Source: Candidatus Uhrbacteria bacterium
GTDB taxonomy: Bacteria; Patescibacteriota; Patescibacteriia; 2-12-FULL-60-25
DNA length: 64,000 nucleotides
NCBI GenBank assembly: GCA_003576745.1
Contig: QEVR01000002.1
Location: forward strand, 1-64,000
Direction of reading: 5' to 3'
The position numbers and the translations under genes are program-made. The notes below the pieces were generated by a model that was not told the DNA's origin, did no database searches, and saw only the letters and a list, made by a program, of their open reading frames with translations. Positions 1-8,766 of this stretch are shown in pieces (within the stretch, counting starts at the first letter, position 1; each line of letters opens with the position of its first letter).

Positions 1-110
1 GCGCCCTACATCCTACTCCCCACACTCCCTATTCCGCATCCTACGCACCACGCCTACGTACTCTCTTCGCATCCCGCAACCCGCATACCGCATGGCTCAT
101 GGCCTAATGC
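1..110 (-). repeat. Dispersed intergenic repeat, copy 1
   Basis: Low-complexity, C-rich spacer made of recurring words such as cctacgcaccacgcctacg and cgcatcccgcaacccgcat. Read on the minus strand, about 90 nt of it aligns by eye at roughly 85-90% identity with 12451-12544. It carries no ORF that continues into a gene. Confidence 0.8.
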
Positions 111-139
111 AAAACACCCGCGTGCGCGGATGTTTTTTT
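111..139. terminator. Hairpin terminator beside tRNA-Lys
   Basis: The stem AACACCCGCG / CGCGGATGTT (one mismatch) is flanked by A4 on one side and T7 on the other, so it could act in both directions. A related hairpin follows tRNA-Gln near 26815. Confidence 0.6.
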
Positions 140-213
140 GGTGACCCGGGTGGGGATCGAACCCACGACCATTGGCTTAAAAGGCCACTGCTCTACCACT
201 GAGCTACCGGGTC
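139..213 (-). tRNA. tRNA-Lys (anticodon TTT)
   Basis: The reverse complement folds as a cloverleaf with acceptor stem gacccgg/ccgggtc, D arm tagctcagtggtaga, anticodon loop cttttaa (anticodon TTT), T loop ttcgatc and an encoded CCA. The top anticodon-stem pair (27:43) is a G-A mismatch. An ORF running through it into the next gene is an artefact. Confidence 0.93.
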
Positions 214-281
214 GGGTATTCGTCGCCGGAATACGCGAAATGCTGTACGATGCTATCAGATTCCAAGCGTTTCATCAAGAC

Positions 282-1400
282 ATGCGTATTGCGATGATCG
301 GGGTAAAGGGCGTACCAGCCGCTATGACAACCGGCGGCGGTATTGAGCGACATGTGGAGCAACTTGCTCCGCGTTTGGCAGGCCTCGGGCATGAGGTAAC
401 CGTGTATGTGCGTCATTACGCCAATCCGCGTGGCACCAAGCGATGGAACGGATGCACGCTCGTGACATTGCCGACGATACGGCGAAAATACCTTGAAGCA
501 ATCGTGCATGTTTTTTTGTCCACGCTGCATGCGCTTCGCCAAAAGTATGACATTATCCACTATCACGGCGTCGGTCCTTCCACGCTTTCGTGGATTCCGC
601 GCGTTTTTGCTCCGCGATGCCGCGTGGTTATCACATTTCATTCGCGCGATCAGTTCCACGAGAAATGGAACATTATTGCGCGCGCCTATCTTGCTTGGGG
701 AGAGTGGACGGCTGTGCGTTTTCCTCATGCGACGATCGCCGTTTCCCATGTGATCCAGCAGTTTTGTATAAAACTGTTCGGCGTGAAGCCGTTTTTCATT
801 CCCAATGGCGTCGAAATTCCGTCGGCATCTATTGGGAGCGACCGTATGAAAACACTCGGCCTTGAACCCGGCAGATATTTTTTGGGTCTCGGAAGGCTCA
901 TTCCCCATAAGGCTTTTGACGACGCCATCCGAGCATTCCGCAATGTTCCCACGGCTATGAGTCTCGCCATTGCCGGCGCGCCGGGGTATGACATGCGATA
1001 CGCGGAAGAGCTTTATGCTCTTGCAGAACTCGATCCGCGCGTGCGTCTGCTCGGATTCCGCACCGGCGAAGATCTGCAACAGCTCCTCGCACATTGTTAT
1101 GCCTACGTATGTCCTAGCCGAAGCGAGGGCTTATCCATTGCGGTTCTCGAGGCAATGAGTCACGGAAAGGTGGTGCTTATGAGCAATATTCCTGAAAATC
1201 TCGAACTCATCGACCATTCTGGAATGAGCTACGAGGTCGGGAACATCCAGGACCTCACGCGATTGTTTACATTCGCCGCTCGGGAACCGGCGCTTTTGCG
1301 AGAACGCGGCGAACGAGCCCGGCACATCGTAAAACTCCATTTTAGCTGGGATTCCATCGTCAGGCAGACCGATAGCGTATACGAATCCTTGAAGGCATAG
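282..1400 (+). CDS. GT4-family glycosyltransferase
   Basis: This is a retaining GT-B glycosyltransferase of about 372 residues. It probably transfers a sugar from a nucleotide donor during surface polysaccharide or glycolipid synthesis on the cytoplasmic face of the membrane. The first Rossmann fold opens with MRIAMIGVKGVP and a Gly-rich loop (TTGGGIERH) typical of GT4. The C-terminal donor-binding half contains LGFRTGEDL and SRSEGLSIAVLEAM, which includes the E-x7-E signature. I place the start at 282: the open frame continues upstream through antisense tRNA-Lys, and MRIAMIG is the natural beginning of the fold. The substrate cannot be told from sequence. It is the first gene of a plus-strand run and is followed by a translin-like gene 24 nt downstream. 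Confidence 0.85.
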   Translation: MRIAMIGVKGVPAAMTTGGGIERHVEQLAPRLAGLGHEVTVYVRHYANPRGTKRWNGCTLVTLPTIRRKYLEAIVHVFLSTLHALRQKYDIIHYHGVGPSTLSWIPRVFAPRCRVVITFHSRDQFHEKWNIIARAYLAWGEWTAVRFPHATIAVSHVIQQFCIKLFGVKPFFIPNGVEIPSASIGSDRMKTLGLEPGRYFLGLGRLIPHKAFDDAIRAFRNVPTAMSLAIAGAPGYDMRYAEELYALAELDPRVRLLGFRTGEDLQQLLAHCYAYVCPSRSEGLSIAVLEAMSHGKVVLMSNIPENLELIDHSGMSYEVGNIQDLTRLFTFAAREPALLRERGERARHIVKLHFSWDSIVRQTDSVYESLKA

Positions 1401-1417
1401 CGAAGATGCGTTATTCT
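1389..1417 (+). promoter_or_regulatory. Sigma-70-type promoter for the translin-like gene
   Basis: TTGAAG (1389-1394), a 17-nt spacer and TATTCT (1412-1417). Only 7 nt separate the -10 from the ATG at 1425, which predicts a leaderless transcript. Confidence 0.6.
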
Positions 1418-1424
1418 CCGGCCT

Positions 1425-2009
1425 ATGCTGAATAAAACGTTTTATCATGCGATCGCGAAGCACCATCGCGAACGGAGCGCGGCGCGCAGGGAGTTGCAGC
1501 AAATCTCCGCCGACCTGCTGGCGGCATCCAAGCGAGCCATTTTTGCAACGCAGCGGAATGCGGAAGCGGAATCCGCGAATGAGCTGGCTCAAGGGTTGCG
1601 GTATATCAAAAAGGGAAACGGCATTCTCAAAAAGGAGCCGGAACTGGGGCAGGAAGGTATGTGGCGCGCAGGTTTAGAAGAATTTGCGGAAGCGACGCTC
1701 TATCATCATGCTGTGGTCCACGGCCGTATCGGAGAAGTGCGGGGCATTCCGCAGGATCCGGAAATATATGTGGGGGCTTTGTCGGATGTCACAGGAGAAC
1801 TGACACGGTCAGCGGTTCTTGCGGCGACCAAACGGGATGCGGATGCGGTTCAACGATACGGTGACATGATTCGCGACGCCGTGGCATTCTTGCTTACCAT
1901 GAACTTAACGGGAGCATCCCGACAAAAATTCGATCAGGCAAAACAGAATTTGCGGAAGATCGAAGAGATCGCCTTCACCTTGAGCGTGAACGGTTCGCGC
2001 GGGTCATGA
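1425..2009 (+). CDS. Translin-family protein
   Basis: An all-helical protein of 194 residues that resembles the translin/TRAX family, which binds single-stranded RNA or DNA and in archaea and eukaryotes assembles into octamers acting on small RNAs. The match rests on an N-terminal R/E-rich helix (residues 10-45), a central helix with FAEATLYHHAV that corresponds to the EA-rich family helix, and the hallmark segment YVGALSDVTGELTRSAVLAA (residues about 112-131). No signal peptide is present. It overlaps murD by 4 nt (ATGA), so the two are translationally coupled although their functions look unrelated. Translins are uncommon in bacteria outside CPR. The specific role here is unknown; the family call is good but not certain. 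Confidence 0.72.
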   Translation: MLNKTFYHAIAKHHRERSAARRELQQISADLLAASKRAIFATQRNAEAESANELAQGLRYIKKGNGILKKEPELGQEGMWRAGLEEFAEATLYHHAVVHGRIGEVRGIPQDPEIYVGALSDVTGELTRSAVLAATKRDADAVQRYGDMIRDAVAFLLTMNLTGASRQKFDQAKQNLRKIEEIAFTLSVNGSRGS

Positions 2010-3412
2010 GGCAGAAACGGCCCCGGAGCCTTCCCGGAAAAAAGAAGCGCGTGCTTATTCTCGGACTCGGGCAATATCCGAAGGGGAGCGGCATTTCCGC
2101 CGCCATGTTTTTTGCAAAGCTCGGTGCCGAAGTGACTGTGACGGATTTGAAAAAAGCGAAAGATCTCGCGGGAAATCTTTCGCGCCTGAAACGCTATAGG
2201 CATATCCGTTATACGCTCGGACGCCACAATCCGGCTGATATCCGCCGGTCGGACCTTATTGTGGCAAACCCGCGCGTTCGGCCTGATGCAAAAGAACTGC
2301 GGCTCGCGCGGAAGCTCGGCATTCCTGTAACGTCCGATATTGCGGTATTCCTCGAACAGTGTCCGGCAACCGTCATCGCTGTAACAGGCACGAGGGGAAA
2401 GAGCACTACGAGCTCGATGATTGCGGCAATGCTGAAAGAGAGCGGCCGCTGCGTTTGGCTCGGAGGGAACATTCTCGTATCGCCGCTCACATTTCTTTCA
2501 CGCATCCGGAGCGGTGATGTCGTGGTGCTCGAACTTTCGAGCTGGCAATGCGAATCGTTGCCCCAGAATCACTCGCCGCATATCGCCGTCGTAACGAATC
2601 TTCTGCGCGATCATTTGAATACATATGGGGGCATGACGGATTATGCGGAGGCGAAAGCGCAGATATTCAGACATCAGGGAACGAAGGATATCGTTATTTT
2701 GAACAGTGACGATTCGTATGGCAAGCGATGGGCCAAGGAAGCGCCCGGCATCGTGCGCACCTTCGGCAAAAGTCGCAGCAATGACGCTTTGTATTCCGCA
2801 CGAGGGATTCGTTCCGGTTCCTTTTCGATAGCTGCAAACGATTTGCAACTTCTCGGCGAACATAATATTTCCAATGCCGCGGCGGCCGTTCTGGCCGCGA
2901 AGGCGGCCTCTGTTCCATCCGGCGCGATCCGGAGGGCGTTACGAAGTTTTCGTCCATTACCCTATCGTCTTGAAACCGTACGCATGTACCGCGGCGTACG
3001 CTACGTGAATGATACCTGCGCCACTACGCCCGATGGCACGCTTGCGGCATATAATGCGTTCAAACCACATTCGAAGAACATGTTTTTTATTCTCGGCGGC
3101 GCTGATAAAATGCTTGACTATTGCGAGCTTGGACGCGTCTTCCGTCGCGCAAAACACCGTCTCCGTATCTTTCTCCTTCCGGGAAGCGCATCGAATAAAA
3201 TCGAGAAGGAGCTTCGCGGGTGCGCGGTGCGTCAGGTGCGAGATCTCGCGGATGCCGTGATTTCCTCATCAGGTCTTGCCAAAGCTGGGGACAGCGTCAT
3301 CCTTTCTCCCGGTGCTGCCAGCTTTGACCAATTCCGCAATGAATTCGAGCGAGGCGATATGTTCGTTCGGCTTGTAAAACGCCTTCCCCGTCGAGCCGCT
3401 CGAAAGGCTTGA
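2006..3412 (+). CDS. murD: UDP-N-acetylmuramoyl-L-alanine--D-glutamate ligase
   Basis: Cytoplasmic ATP-dependent Mur ligase adding D-Glu to UDP-MurNAc-L-Ala in peptidoglycan precursor synthesis. The 468 residues follow the family layout: an N-terminal Rossmann-like domain (VLILGLGQYPKGSGISAAMF), the ATP loop VTGTRGKSTTSSMIAAML, the central LELSSWQCESL and NLLRDHLNTYGG motifs, and a C-terminal domain with SPGAASFDQF, the family's SP(A/G)xASxDxF signature. Length is normal (E. coli MurD is about 440). The start overlaps the upstream translin stop. It shows that this cell makes its own peptidoglycan. The gene ends just before the hrcA promoter, whose -35 begins 3 nt before the murD stop. Confidence 0.93.
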   Translation: MRQKRPRSLPGKKKRVLILGLGQYPKGSGISAAMFFAKLGAEVTVTDLKKAKDLAGNLSRLKRYRHIRYTLGRHNPADIRRSDLIVANPRVRPDAKELRLARKLGIPVTSDIAVFLEQCPATVIAVTGTRGKSTTSSMIAAMLKESGRCVWLGGNILVSPLTFLSRIRSGDVVVLELSSWQCESLPQNHSPHIAVVTNLLRDHLNTYGGMTDYAEAKAQIFRHQGTKDIVILNSDDSYGKRWAKEAPGIVRTFGKSRSNDALYSARGIRSGSFSIAANDLQLLGEHNISNAAAAVLAAKAASVPSGAIRRALRSFRPLPYRLETVRMYRGVRYVNDTCATTPDGTLAAYNAFKPHSKNMFFILGGADKMLDYCELGRVFRRAKHRLRIFLLPGSASNKIEKELRGCAVRQVRDLADAVISSSGLAKAGDSVILSPGAASFDQFRNEFERGDMFVRLVKRLPRRAARKA

Positions 3413-3437
3413 CGCGAAGCCCAAGTCTCCGTATTCT
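3409..3437 (+). promoter_or_regulatory. Sigma-70 promoter of the hrcA-grpE-hsp20-dnaK operon
   Basis: TTGACG (3409-3414), exactly 17 nt, then TATTCT (3432-3437). The predicted start of transcription (about 3444) falls inside the CIRCE palindrome, the classic arrangement for HrcA repression. The -35 overlaps the last codons of murD. Confidence 0.75.
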
Positions 3438-3440
3438 ATA

Positions 3441-3467
3441 TTAGCAGTCCCTTCACCTGACTGCTAA
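3441..3467. promoter_or_regulatory. CIRCE operator (variant) for HrcA
   Basis: TTAGCAGTC-N9-GACTGCTAA, a perfect 9-bp inverted repeat with the canonical 9-nt gap. It differs from the consensus TTAGCACTC-N9-GAGTGCTAA by one symmetric base change in each arm. It ends 3 nt before the hrcA ATG. Confidence 0.9.
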
Positions 3468-3470
3468 TCT

Positions 3471-4151
3471 ATGGACGCCCGCCTGGAACAAGTGCTATCG
3501 CATCTCATCGAGGACTATATTCGGAGCGCCGAGCCGGTGGCATCCGCGAATCTTGTGCGTTCGCATGATCTGGACGTGAGTTCTGCGACAATCCGCAACT
3601 GGCTTTCTCTTCTTGAAGAAGAGGGGTATCTGATTCAACCGCATACTTCTGCAGGTCGTATTCCTTCGGAACGAGCCTTTCGATGGTATGCGAAGAATCG
3701 ACTTGGTGGAGCTGCGCTCCCGGAGAAGTACATCTCCGCGTTGTCGCAAGCGGCGCATGCTGCCGTTCTTCCCGAACGCGCAAAGCAGCTCGCAAAATGC
3801 AGCGTGGCGATAACGAAGAGCGCGGCGCTCGTAGGTACGAATCTTTCCGATACGTATTACACGGGTTTGTCGGAACTGTTCAGCCAACCCGAATTTCGGG
3901 ATTGGTCCAGAGTGGTATCCATCGGATCGATGCTGGACAGGCTCGATGAACAGCTTAATCGTTTGCGTGAACAGTCATATGCGGAGCCGCGCATTCTTCT
4001 CGGTTCGGAATGTCCCTTTGGAAATGCCTGCGGATCCGTGCTTCTAACGCTCCCGAAACGCATGGTGTTCGTTCTCCTCGGGCCCATTCGGATGGATTAC
4101 AAAACAGCGCGGAATGTCTCGTATGAAATTTCACGTTTAATGCACGCTTGA
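3471..4151 (+). CDS. hrcA: Heat-inducible transcription repressor HrcA, short form
   Basis: Repressor that binds CIRCE operators and is kept active by chaperones, so heat-shock genes are released when misfolded protein accumulates. The N-terminal winged helix is clear: SSATIRNWLSLLEEEGYLIQ and HTSAGRIPSERAFRWY match the recognition helix and wing of HrcA. At 226 residues it is much shorter than the usual 340 or so. The middle is compressed, which suggests a reduced inserted dimerisation domain, while a C-terminal GAF-like strand set (GSVLLTLPKRMVFVLLGPIRMDY) is kept. It is first in the operon with grpE 4 nt downstream and should repress itself through the CIRCE at 3441-3467. Confidence 0.9.
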   Translation: MDARLEQVLSHLIEDYIRSAEPVASANLVRSHDLDVSSATIRNWLSLLEEEGYLIQPHTSAGRIPSERAFRWYAKNRLGGAALPEKYISALSQAAHAAVLPERAKQLAKCSVAITKSAALVGTNLSDTYYTGLSELFSQPEFRDWSRVVSIGSMLDRLDEQLNRLREQSYAEPRILLGSECPFGNACGSVLLTLPKRMVFVLLGPIRMDYKTARNVSYEISRLMHA

Positions 4152-4155
4152 TTCT

Positions 4156-4692
4156 ATGATGGATGAACAGCAACACACGGCACACGGCGACAGCATAGCC
4201 AACAACGAAACGCTCGACACGCTTCGGCGCGAACGGGACGAGTATCTCGCTGGATGGAAGCGCGCCATGGCGGATTATGAGAATCTCAGGAAAGAAACGG
4301 AAAAGGAAAAGGAAGTATTTCGAAAATACGCGAATGAAGCATTCGCTCTCCGGATGCTTCCCGCCATCGACCAGTTTGAGGTGGCCATGCAGTTTGCGCC
4401 ATCGCTTGATACACTGCCCGACGAACATCGCAAGGCATTCGCAACATGGATGACGGGATTGGAAGCCGTGAGATCATTGTGGCGCGATGCGGCGAGCGAG
4501 CTTGGCCTTGAGCGCATAGCCGCCGAAGGCGCCTTTGATCCCAACCTTCATGAGGCCGTGGAGCGTCTTCCAAGCAGCGGAACGCCTGACGGAGATATTC
4601 TCAAGATTTCGGAACATGGATACACGCTGCATGGAAAGGTCATTCGTCCCGCGAAAGTGGTTGTGAGTTCAGGTTCGCCATCTAACGAATAA
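4156..4692 (+). CDS. grpE: Nucleotide exchange factor GrpE
   Basis: Cytoplasmic co-chaperone that releases ADP from DnaK. The 178 residues have the family order: a long N-terminal helix that dimerises as a coiled coil (residues about 18-60, rich in E/R/K, with WKRAMADYENLRKETEKEKE), a central four-helix segment (LPAIDQFEVAM) and a C-terminal beta wing ending in GYTLHGKVIRPAKVVVS, the GrpE signature. The start ATG lies 4 nt after hrcA, and MMDEQ gives two adjacent Met choices. It is co-transcribed with hrcA, hsp20 and dnaK. Confidence 0.95.
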   Translation: MMDEQQHTAHGDSIANNETLDTLRRERDEYLAGWKRAMADYENLRKETEKEKEVFRKYANEAFALRMLPAIDQFEVAMQFAPSLDTLPDEHRKAFATWMTGLEAVRSLWRDAASELGLERIAAEGAFDPNLHEAVERLPSSGTPDGDILKISEHGYTLHGKVIRPAKVVVSSGSPSNE

Positions 4693-4705
4693 TTATCATA
4701 CCTCT

Positions 4706-5122
4706 ATGAAATACTCACCATTATTCGAGGAATTCGACGTGTTCATGCAGCCGTACCGGTCGCTTCTTCCCGCGGTGCAAAGCGGCATTGTTCCGCCGGT
4801 GGATATGTATCAGACGCAGACATCTTTGGTCATCGAAACGCCGCTCGCGGGCGTGGATCCGGAGCGCGTGGAGGTTTCCGTCGATCGCGGCGTGCTGACC
4901 ATCAAGGGCAGCATGGAGCGGAAAACGGAGGTTGATGAGAAGAATTATTACCGCAAGGAAGTCCGGAGCGGTTCCGTGTTCCGACAAATTCCTTTGCCCA
5001 TCGATGTGCAGGAAGGAAAGGCGAAAGCGGGCCTTGACAATGGAATGCTTAAAATCGAACTCCCGAAACGCGCATCAGAAGAGAAGCAGACCATAAAAAT
5101 TCAGGTGAAGAACAAGAAATAA
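4706..5122 (+). CDS. Small heat-shock protein, Hsp20/alpha-crystallin family
   Basis: ATP-independent holdase that captures unfolding proteins for later refolding by DnaK and ClpB. In 138 residues the alpha-crystallin domain runs from about residue 28 to 132, with [20 protein letters not shown] at its start, a beta6 segment RGVLTIKGS, and the late signature [12 protein letters not shown]. The C-terminus ends in KTIKIQ-type residues that can supply the I-x-I/V anchoring motif used in oligomer assembly. It lies 13 nt after grpE and 13 nt before dnaK. Insertion of an hsp20 between grpE and dnaK makes the operon a complete holdase and foldase set under one CIRCE operator. Confidence 0.93.
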   Translation: MKYSPLFEEFDVFMQPYRSLLPAVQSGIVPPVDMYQTQTSLVIETPLAGVDPERVEVSVDRGVLTIKGSMERKTEVDEKNYYRKEVRSGSVFRQIPLPIDVQEGKAKAGLDNGMLKIELPKRASEEKQTIKIQVKNKK

Positions 5123-5135
5123 TTCGTTAACACGT

Positions 5136-7067
5136 ATGGCAAAAATACTGGGAATCGATCTTGGAACCACGAATTCGTGCATGGCGGTTGTCGAAGGCGG
5201 AAAGCCCAAGGTCATTGAAAATGCGGAGGGAAACAGAACGACGCCGTCCGTGGTGGCATTTACGAAAAGCGGCGAACGCCTCGTGGGACAGCAGGCAAAA
5301 CGCCAGTCCGTGGTGAATCCGCGGAATACCTTCTTTTCCGTAAAGCGGCTCATCGGCCGCCGCTGGGATGACACAGAAGTGCAGCATGATGTGTCATTTC
5401 TTCCGTACGGCATTCAGAAAAAGGGCGAAGGCGTAGCATTGAAACTGGAAGACGGAAGCAAAACGTTTGCGCCGGAGGAAATGTCCGCCATGGTTTTGCA
5501 AAAACTTAAAACCGATGCGGAAGCTCGGCTCGGCGAAAGCGTCACCGAGGCGGTCATTACGGTTCCTGCGTATTTCGATGATGCGCAGCGGCAGGCAACA
5601 AAGGTTGCCGGCGAAATCGCGGGTTTAAAAGTCCTCCGCATTATTAATGAACCCACTGCGGCCGCGCTCGCCTACGGTTTCGATGCGAAAAAAGATCAGA
5701 AAATCGTCGTGTACGATCTTGGCGGCGGAACCTTTGACGTCTCGGTTCTGGAAATTGCCTTTGACGCCGAGGAAAATCAAAATACCGTACACGTGCGCGC
5801 GACAAACGGCGACACGCATTTGGGCGGAGATGACTTCGACAAGGTGCTGATGGATTGGATCGTGAGCGAATTCAAAAAAGCGGAAGGCATTGATCTCTCC
5901 AAAGACCACCTTGCGCTTCAACGGATTAAAGAAGCGTCGGAAAAAGCGAAAATCGAGCTCTCATCGGCGCTGGAGACGGAAATCAATCAGCCATTCATTA
6001 CAAGCGATGCGGCCGGACCCAAGCACATGCTCATCAAGCTCACGCGCGCGAAGTTCGAGGAGCTTACAGCCGATCTTGTCCGAAAAACGCTTGAACCGTG
6101 TAAAAATGCTCTAAAGGACGCAGGACTCTCGGCTGCGGATATTCATGAGGTCGTTCTCGTTGGCGGCATGACGCGCATGCCATTGGTTCAAGCGGAAGTG
6201 GAAAAGTTTTTCGGGAAAAAACCGAATATGAGCGTGAATCCGGATGAAGTCGTCGCTATCGGCGCGGCGGTGCAGGCGGGGAATCTTCAGGGAGACATTA
6301 AAGGCGATTTGCTCCTTTTGGATGTAACGCCGCTCTCGCTTGGACTCGAAACGCTTGGAGGAGTATGCACCAAGCTTATCGAACGGAATACCACCATTCC
6401 TACGTCGAAGAGCCAAATATTTTCTACCGCAGCGGACAGTCAGCCATCCGTGGAAATCCATGTCCTGCAAGGCGAGCGAGAAATGGCTGCGGACAACCGC
6501 TCCCTTGGCCGGTTTATGCTGTCCGGCATTCCGCCGGCTCCGCGAGGCGTTCCGCAAATCGAAGTTACATTCGATATTGATGCGAACGGGATTCTGAATG
6601 TGAAAGCCAAAGACAAAGCAACCGGGAAAGAACAGCAGATTACCATCACCGCCTCCACAAATTTGTCCGATGAAGAAGTGGACAGGATGAAACAAGAAGC
6701 GGAAGCGAATGCCGAGGCGGATAAACGAAAGAAAGAGGAGGTTGAAACGCGGAATATGGGGGAGACCATGGTATATACCACGGAGAAGATGCTGAAGGAG
6801 GCGGGTGACAAGGTATCAGAAGATGCTAAAAAAGACGTGGAAGAAAAACTGACAGCCCTTAAAGCGGCGCTTGCCGGGAGCGATCTTGGGCTTATCCGAA
6901 CATCCGCTGACGCTTTGGCGACGTCTGCACAGAACATCGGGGCCGCCATGTATGCCGATGCGCAAAAACAGGAAGCGGCATCGGGAGATGCGGGCAAGAC
7001 CCCTGATGCCGGCGCGGAATCGAAGGATGGCAGCGTGGAAGGAGATTTTACGGCGAAAGGTGATTAA
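5136..7067 (+). CDS. dnaK: Chaperone DnaK (Hsp70)
   Basis: ATP-driven cytoplasmic foldase. At 643 residues it is full length. The actin-like ATPase domain begins at residue 2 with [13 protein letters not shown] and contains [12 protein letters not shown] and [16 protein letters not shown], the Hsp70 signatures 1 and 2, followed by [13 protein letters not shown] (signature 3). The interdomain linker region contains [19 protein letters not shown], and the substrate-binding domain contains [21 protein letters not shown]. The C-terminal tail is Ala/Gly/Asp rich and lacks the eukaryotic EEVD. It works with the GrpE and Hsp20 encoded upstream and with DnaJ at 8767. Its upstream gap has no strong SD, as is usual in this window. 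Confidence 0.98.
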   Translation: MAKILGIDLGTTNSCMAVVEGGKPKVIENAEGNRTTPSVVAFTKSGERLVGQQAKRQSVVNPRNTFFSVKRLIGRRWDDTEVQHDVSFLPYGIQKKGEGVALKLEDGSKTFAPEEMSAMVLQKLKTDAEARLGESVTEAVITVPAYFDDAQRQATKVAGEIAGLKVLRIINEPTAAALAYGFDAKKDQKIVVYDLGGGTFDVSVLEIAFDAEENQNTVHVRATNGDTHLGGDDFDKVLMDWIVSEFKKAEGIDLSKDHLALQRIKEASEKAKIELSSALETEINQPFITSDAAGPKHMLIKLTRAKFEELTADLVRKTLEPCKNALKDAGLSAADIHEVVLVGGMTRMPLVQAEVEKFFGKKPNMSVNPDEVVAIGAAVQAGNLQGDIKGDLLLLDVTPLSLGLETLGGVCTKLIERNTTIPTSKSQIFSTAADSQPSVEIHVLQGEREMAADNRSLGRFMLSGIPPAPRGVPQIEVTFDIDANGILNVKAKDKATGKEQQITITASTNLSDEEVDRMKQEAEANAEADKRKKEEVETRNMGETMVYTTEKMLKEAGDKVSEDAKKDVEEKLTALKAALAGSDLGLIRTSADALATSAQNIGAAMYADAQKQEAASGDAGKTPDAGAESKDGSVEGDFTAKGD

Positions 7068-7079
7068 TTCACTGTCTTC

Positions 7080-7874
7080 ATGATCTCGCGTACTATGCCG
7101 AAAGCAAAAACAAAACGCGTACGAAAAAAGGTTGTGTCATCGGCGCGTGCGCGTTCGCACAGTCAAAAACACAAGGCTAAAACTCGTCGCGTTTCACGCG
7201 CACCCGCCGGAACCCGCCGTAGCGAACGTTCCAACGGCCAGCCGCCGACGAATCTCTATCCGTACCACATTGAACGCCACGGGGATGTTCATTGGCAGAT
7301 TGATCGTTTCCGCGCGTTTGCAGGAAGAATCGGACAGGATAACGCAGCATCACTGGAAAAAGCGCTTTCGTTTGCGCAGGAACGTCACCGGATGCAAATG
7401 CGGAAAGGCGGGAGCGATTATATTATCCATCCGGTTCGCATTGCGAACATTTTGTTCGGCGAGTGGGGCATAAAAGATGCGGACGTTCTGGCGGCAGCGC
7501 TCCTGCATGATGTGGTTGAGGATACGCAAACCACCGTGAAGGAGATTAAAGACGTGTTCGGCGATTCGATCGGACGGCTCGTGGACGGGTTAACCATGTG
7601 GAAAGGGAGCGAAACGCATGATGCATATTTGCGTCGAATCGCAAAAGGGTCTGACCGGTTACGATTGATAAAATGCGCAGATACGTTGGATAATTTACGG
7701 TCGTGGCACGAGTGCGTGGGCGAAGAGAGAGAGGCGTTTCCCCGTTGGTGGAAACAGGCGCACGATCTTGTACTGCCCATGGCTTTGCGAACATCGCGCG
7801 CGGCCGCGAGACAGCTTGACGACGTGTTGCGCGATCCCTGGTATCAGTTTCAAGCGCAATGCAACGGAGTATGA
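7080..7874 (+). CDS. HD-domain hydrolase, RelA/SpoT-hydrolase-like, with a basic N-terminal tail
   Basis: Stand-alone HD phosphohydrolase related to the (p)ppGpp hydrolase domain. The metal site is visible: HPVRIANIL (H-x3-R), ALLHDVVEDT (HD plus ED) and LIKCADTLDNLRSW, which matches the KxADxxxN motif of SpoT-type enzymes. No synthetase, TGS or ACT domain follows in the 264 residues, so it resembles small alarmone hydrolases. The first 60 or so residues are Lys/Arg/Ser rich (for example KAKTKRVRKKVVSSARARS) and predicted disordered, suggesting nucleic-acid or ribosome association. A second in-frame ATG at 7095 is an equally plausible start. It begins 12 nt after dnaK and overlaps the next gene by 4 nt. 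Alarmone specificity is inferred, not shown. Confidence 0.72.
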   Translation: MISRTMPKAKTKRVRKKVVSSARARSHSQKHKAKTRRVSRAPAGTRRSERSNGQPPTNLYPYHIERHGDVHWQIDRFRAFAGRIGQDNAASLEKALSFAQERHRMQMRKGGSDYIIHPVRIANILFGEWGIKDADVLAAALLHDVVEDTQTTVKEIKDVFGDSIGRLVDGLTMWKGSETHDAYLRRIAKGSDRLRLIKCADTLDNLRSWHECVGEEREAFPRWWKQAHDLVLPMALRTSRAAARQLDDVLRDPWYQFQAQCNGV

Positions 7875-8755
7875 CCAAAGAATCTTTTCGTCCAGGAGGC
7901 GCATTCGCCGTTCTCATTGCCGCGGCGGTTATTGTGATTGCAGGCATACTGTATCGTAATGATATCGTGCCGCAGGCGGACAGAATGGACCCGTTGGATG
8001 AGGAATCCGCGGTCTACCTTAAAGAGGAGGAGCTACTAAAGGCGGCACAGGCGGGTGATGAACTCATCGAACGGCAGCTCAAAGACGCCTTTGACGCCGG
8101 GGAGCTTTTTCCTATTGTGACATACGATGTTCCGAAAACAGAAAACAAGCTTGTGCTGGCCGCGCCCACAAAAAGCGGAACGGACGAATTTGCGAGTTGC
8201 GGCGTGGACGGTCAGGCGTATTGCGGACTGTATCTTCAAACGCCCACAAGTTCGCGTCTGCTCATGTGGGGATCGGCATTGGCCGGATTTGAGAGCGTTT
8301 CGGAATTCGTTGATTCAAACCATGCGGTTGTGAGCAGTGCCTGGTCCCTGTTCAATTACACGAGTATTGAACGAAAACAGCTGAATCTTGATAATGGCGA
8401 ACTGCTTCCCTTATTGTTGCTCGAGCTTGACAGTATGGACAATGGCGCTGAACTGCTTGCTCGCGGAAACGGCGCATACGCAAAACTTGTTATTACAGGA
8501 TCGTATGAGCAGGGACGCACATATCCATCGGATATTCGCATTGAAGATGAACGTGGGAACTCGACCTTCCGCATGGATAAAACTGAAGTCGCGCAGTTCG
8601 CGGATGCGCAGAGGGTATCGGAACAGGTTCTCCCTTCCGTATTTTTGGAACCACAGGATGATGATATTCGTACATATGCCGTACGCCTCCGGCTGTTCGG
8701 TACGGAATATCTGTTTGACGTGCGCAAGAATATTTTGTTGAAAACGGCGTTATAA
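7871..8755 (+). CDS. Membrane-anchored protein of unknown function
   Basis: I do not recognise a family. The 294 residues start with a short basic N-terminus and one hydrophobic segment (FAVLIAAAVIVIAGILY, residues about 12-28) that should act as a signal anchor, leaving an extracytoplasmic domain. That domain begins with an acidic helix (DPLDEESAVYLKEEELLKAA) and continues as a beta-rich region containing two cysteines close together (ASCGVDGQAYCGLY), a possible disulphide. The ATG at 7871 overlaps the HD-gene stop (ATGA) and is preferred to the upstream frame extension at 7859. The gene sits between the HD hydrolase and dnaJ, but nothing in it ties it to protein folding. Confidence 0.6.
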   Translation: MTKESFRPGGAFAVLIAAAVIVIAGILYRNDIVPQADRMDPLDEESAVYLKEEELLKAAQAGDELIERQLKDAFDAGELFPIVTYDVPKTENKLVLAAPTKSGTDEFASCGVDGQAYCGLYLQTPTSSRLLMWGSALAGFESVSEFVDSNHAVVSSAWSLFNYTSIERKQLNLDNGELLPLLLLELDSMDNGAELLARGNGAYAKLVITGSYEQGRTYPSDIRIEDERGNSTFRMDKTEVAQFADAQRVSEQVLPSVFLEPQDDDIRTYAVRLRLFGTEYLFDVRKNILLKTAL

Positions 8756-8766
8756 GAACATCGCTC

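Noticed and set aside
138-281. N-terminal extension of the GT4 gene (MVTRVGIEPTT...)
   Set aside because: This is antisense tRNA-Lys read as protein; the enzyme fold begins at MRIAMIG (282).
204-1094. 296-codon minus-strand frame
   Set aside because: Antisense shadow of the GT4 gene and part of tRNA-Lys, with a Cys/Arg/His-rich composition typical of a wrong frame.
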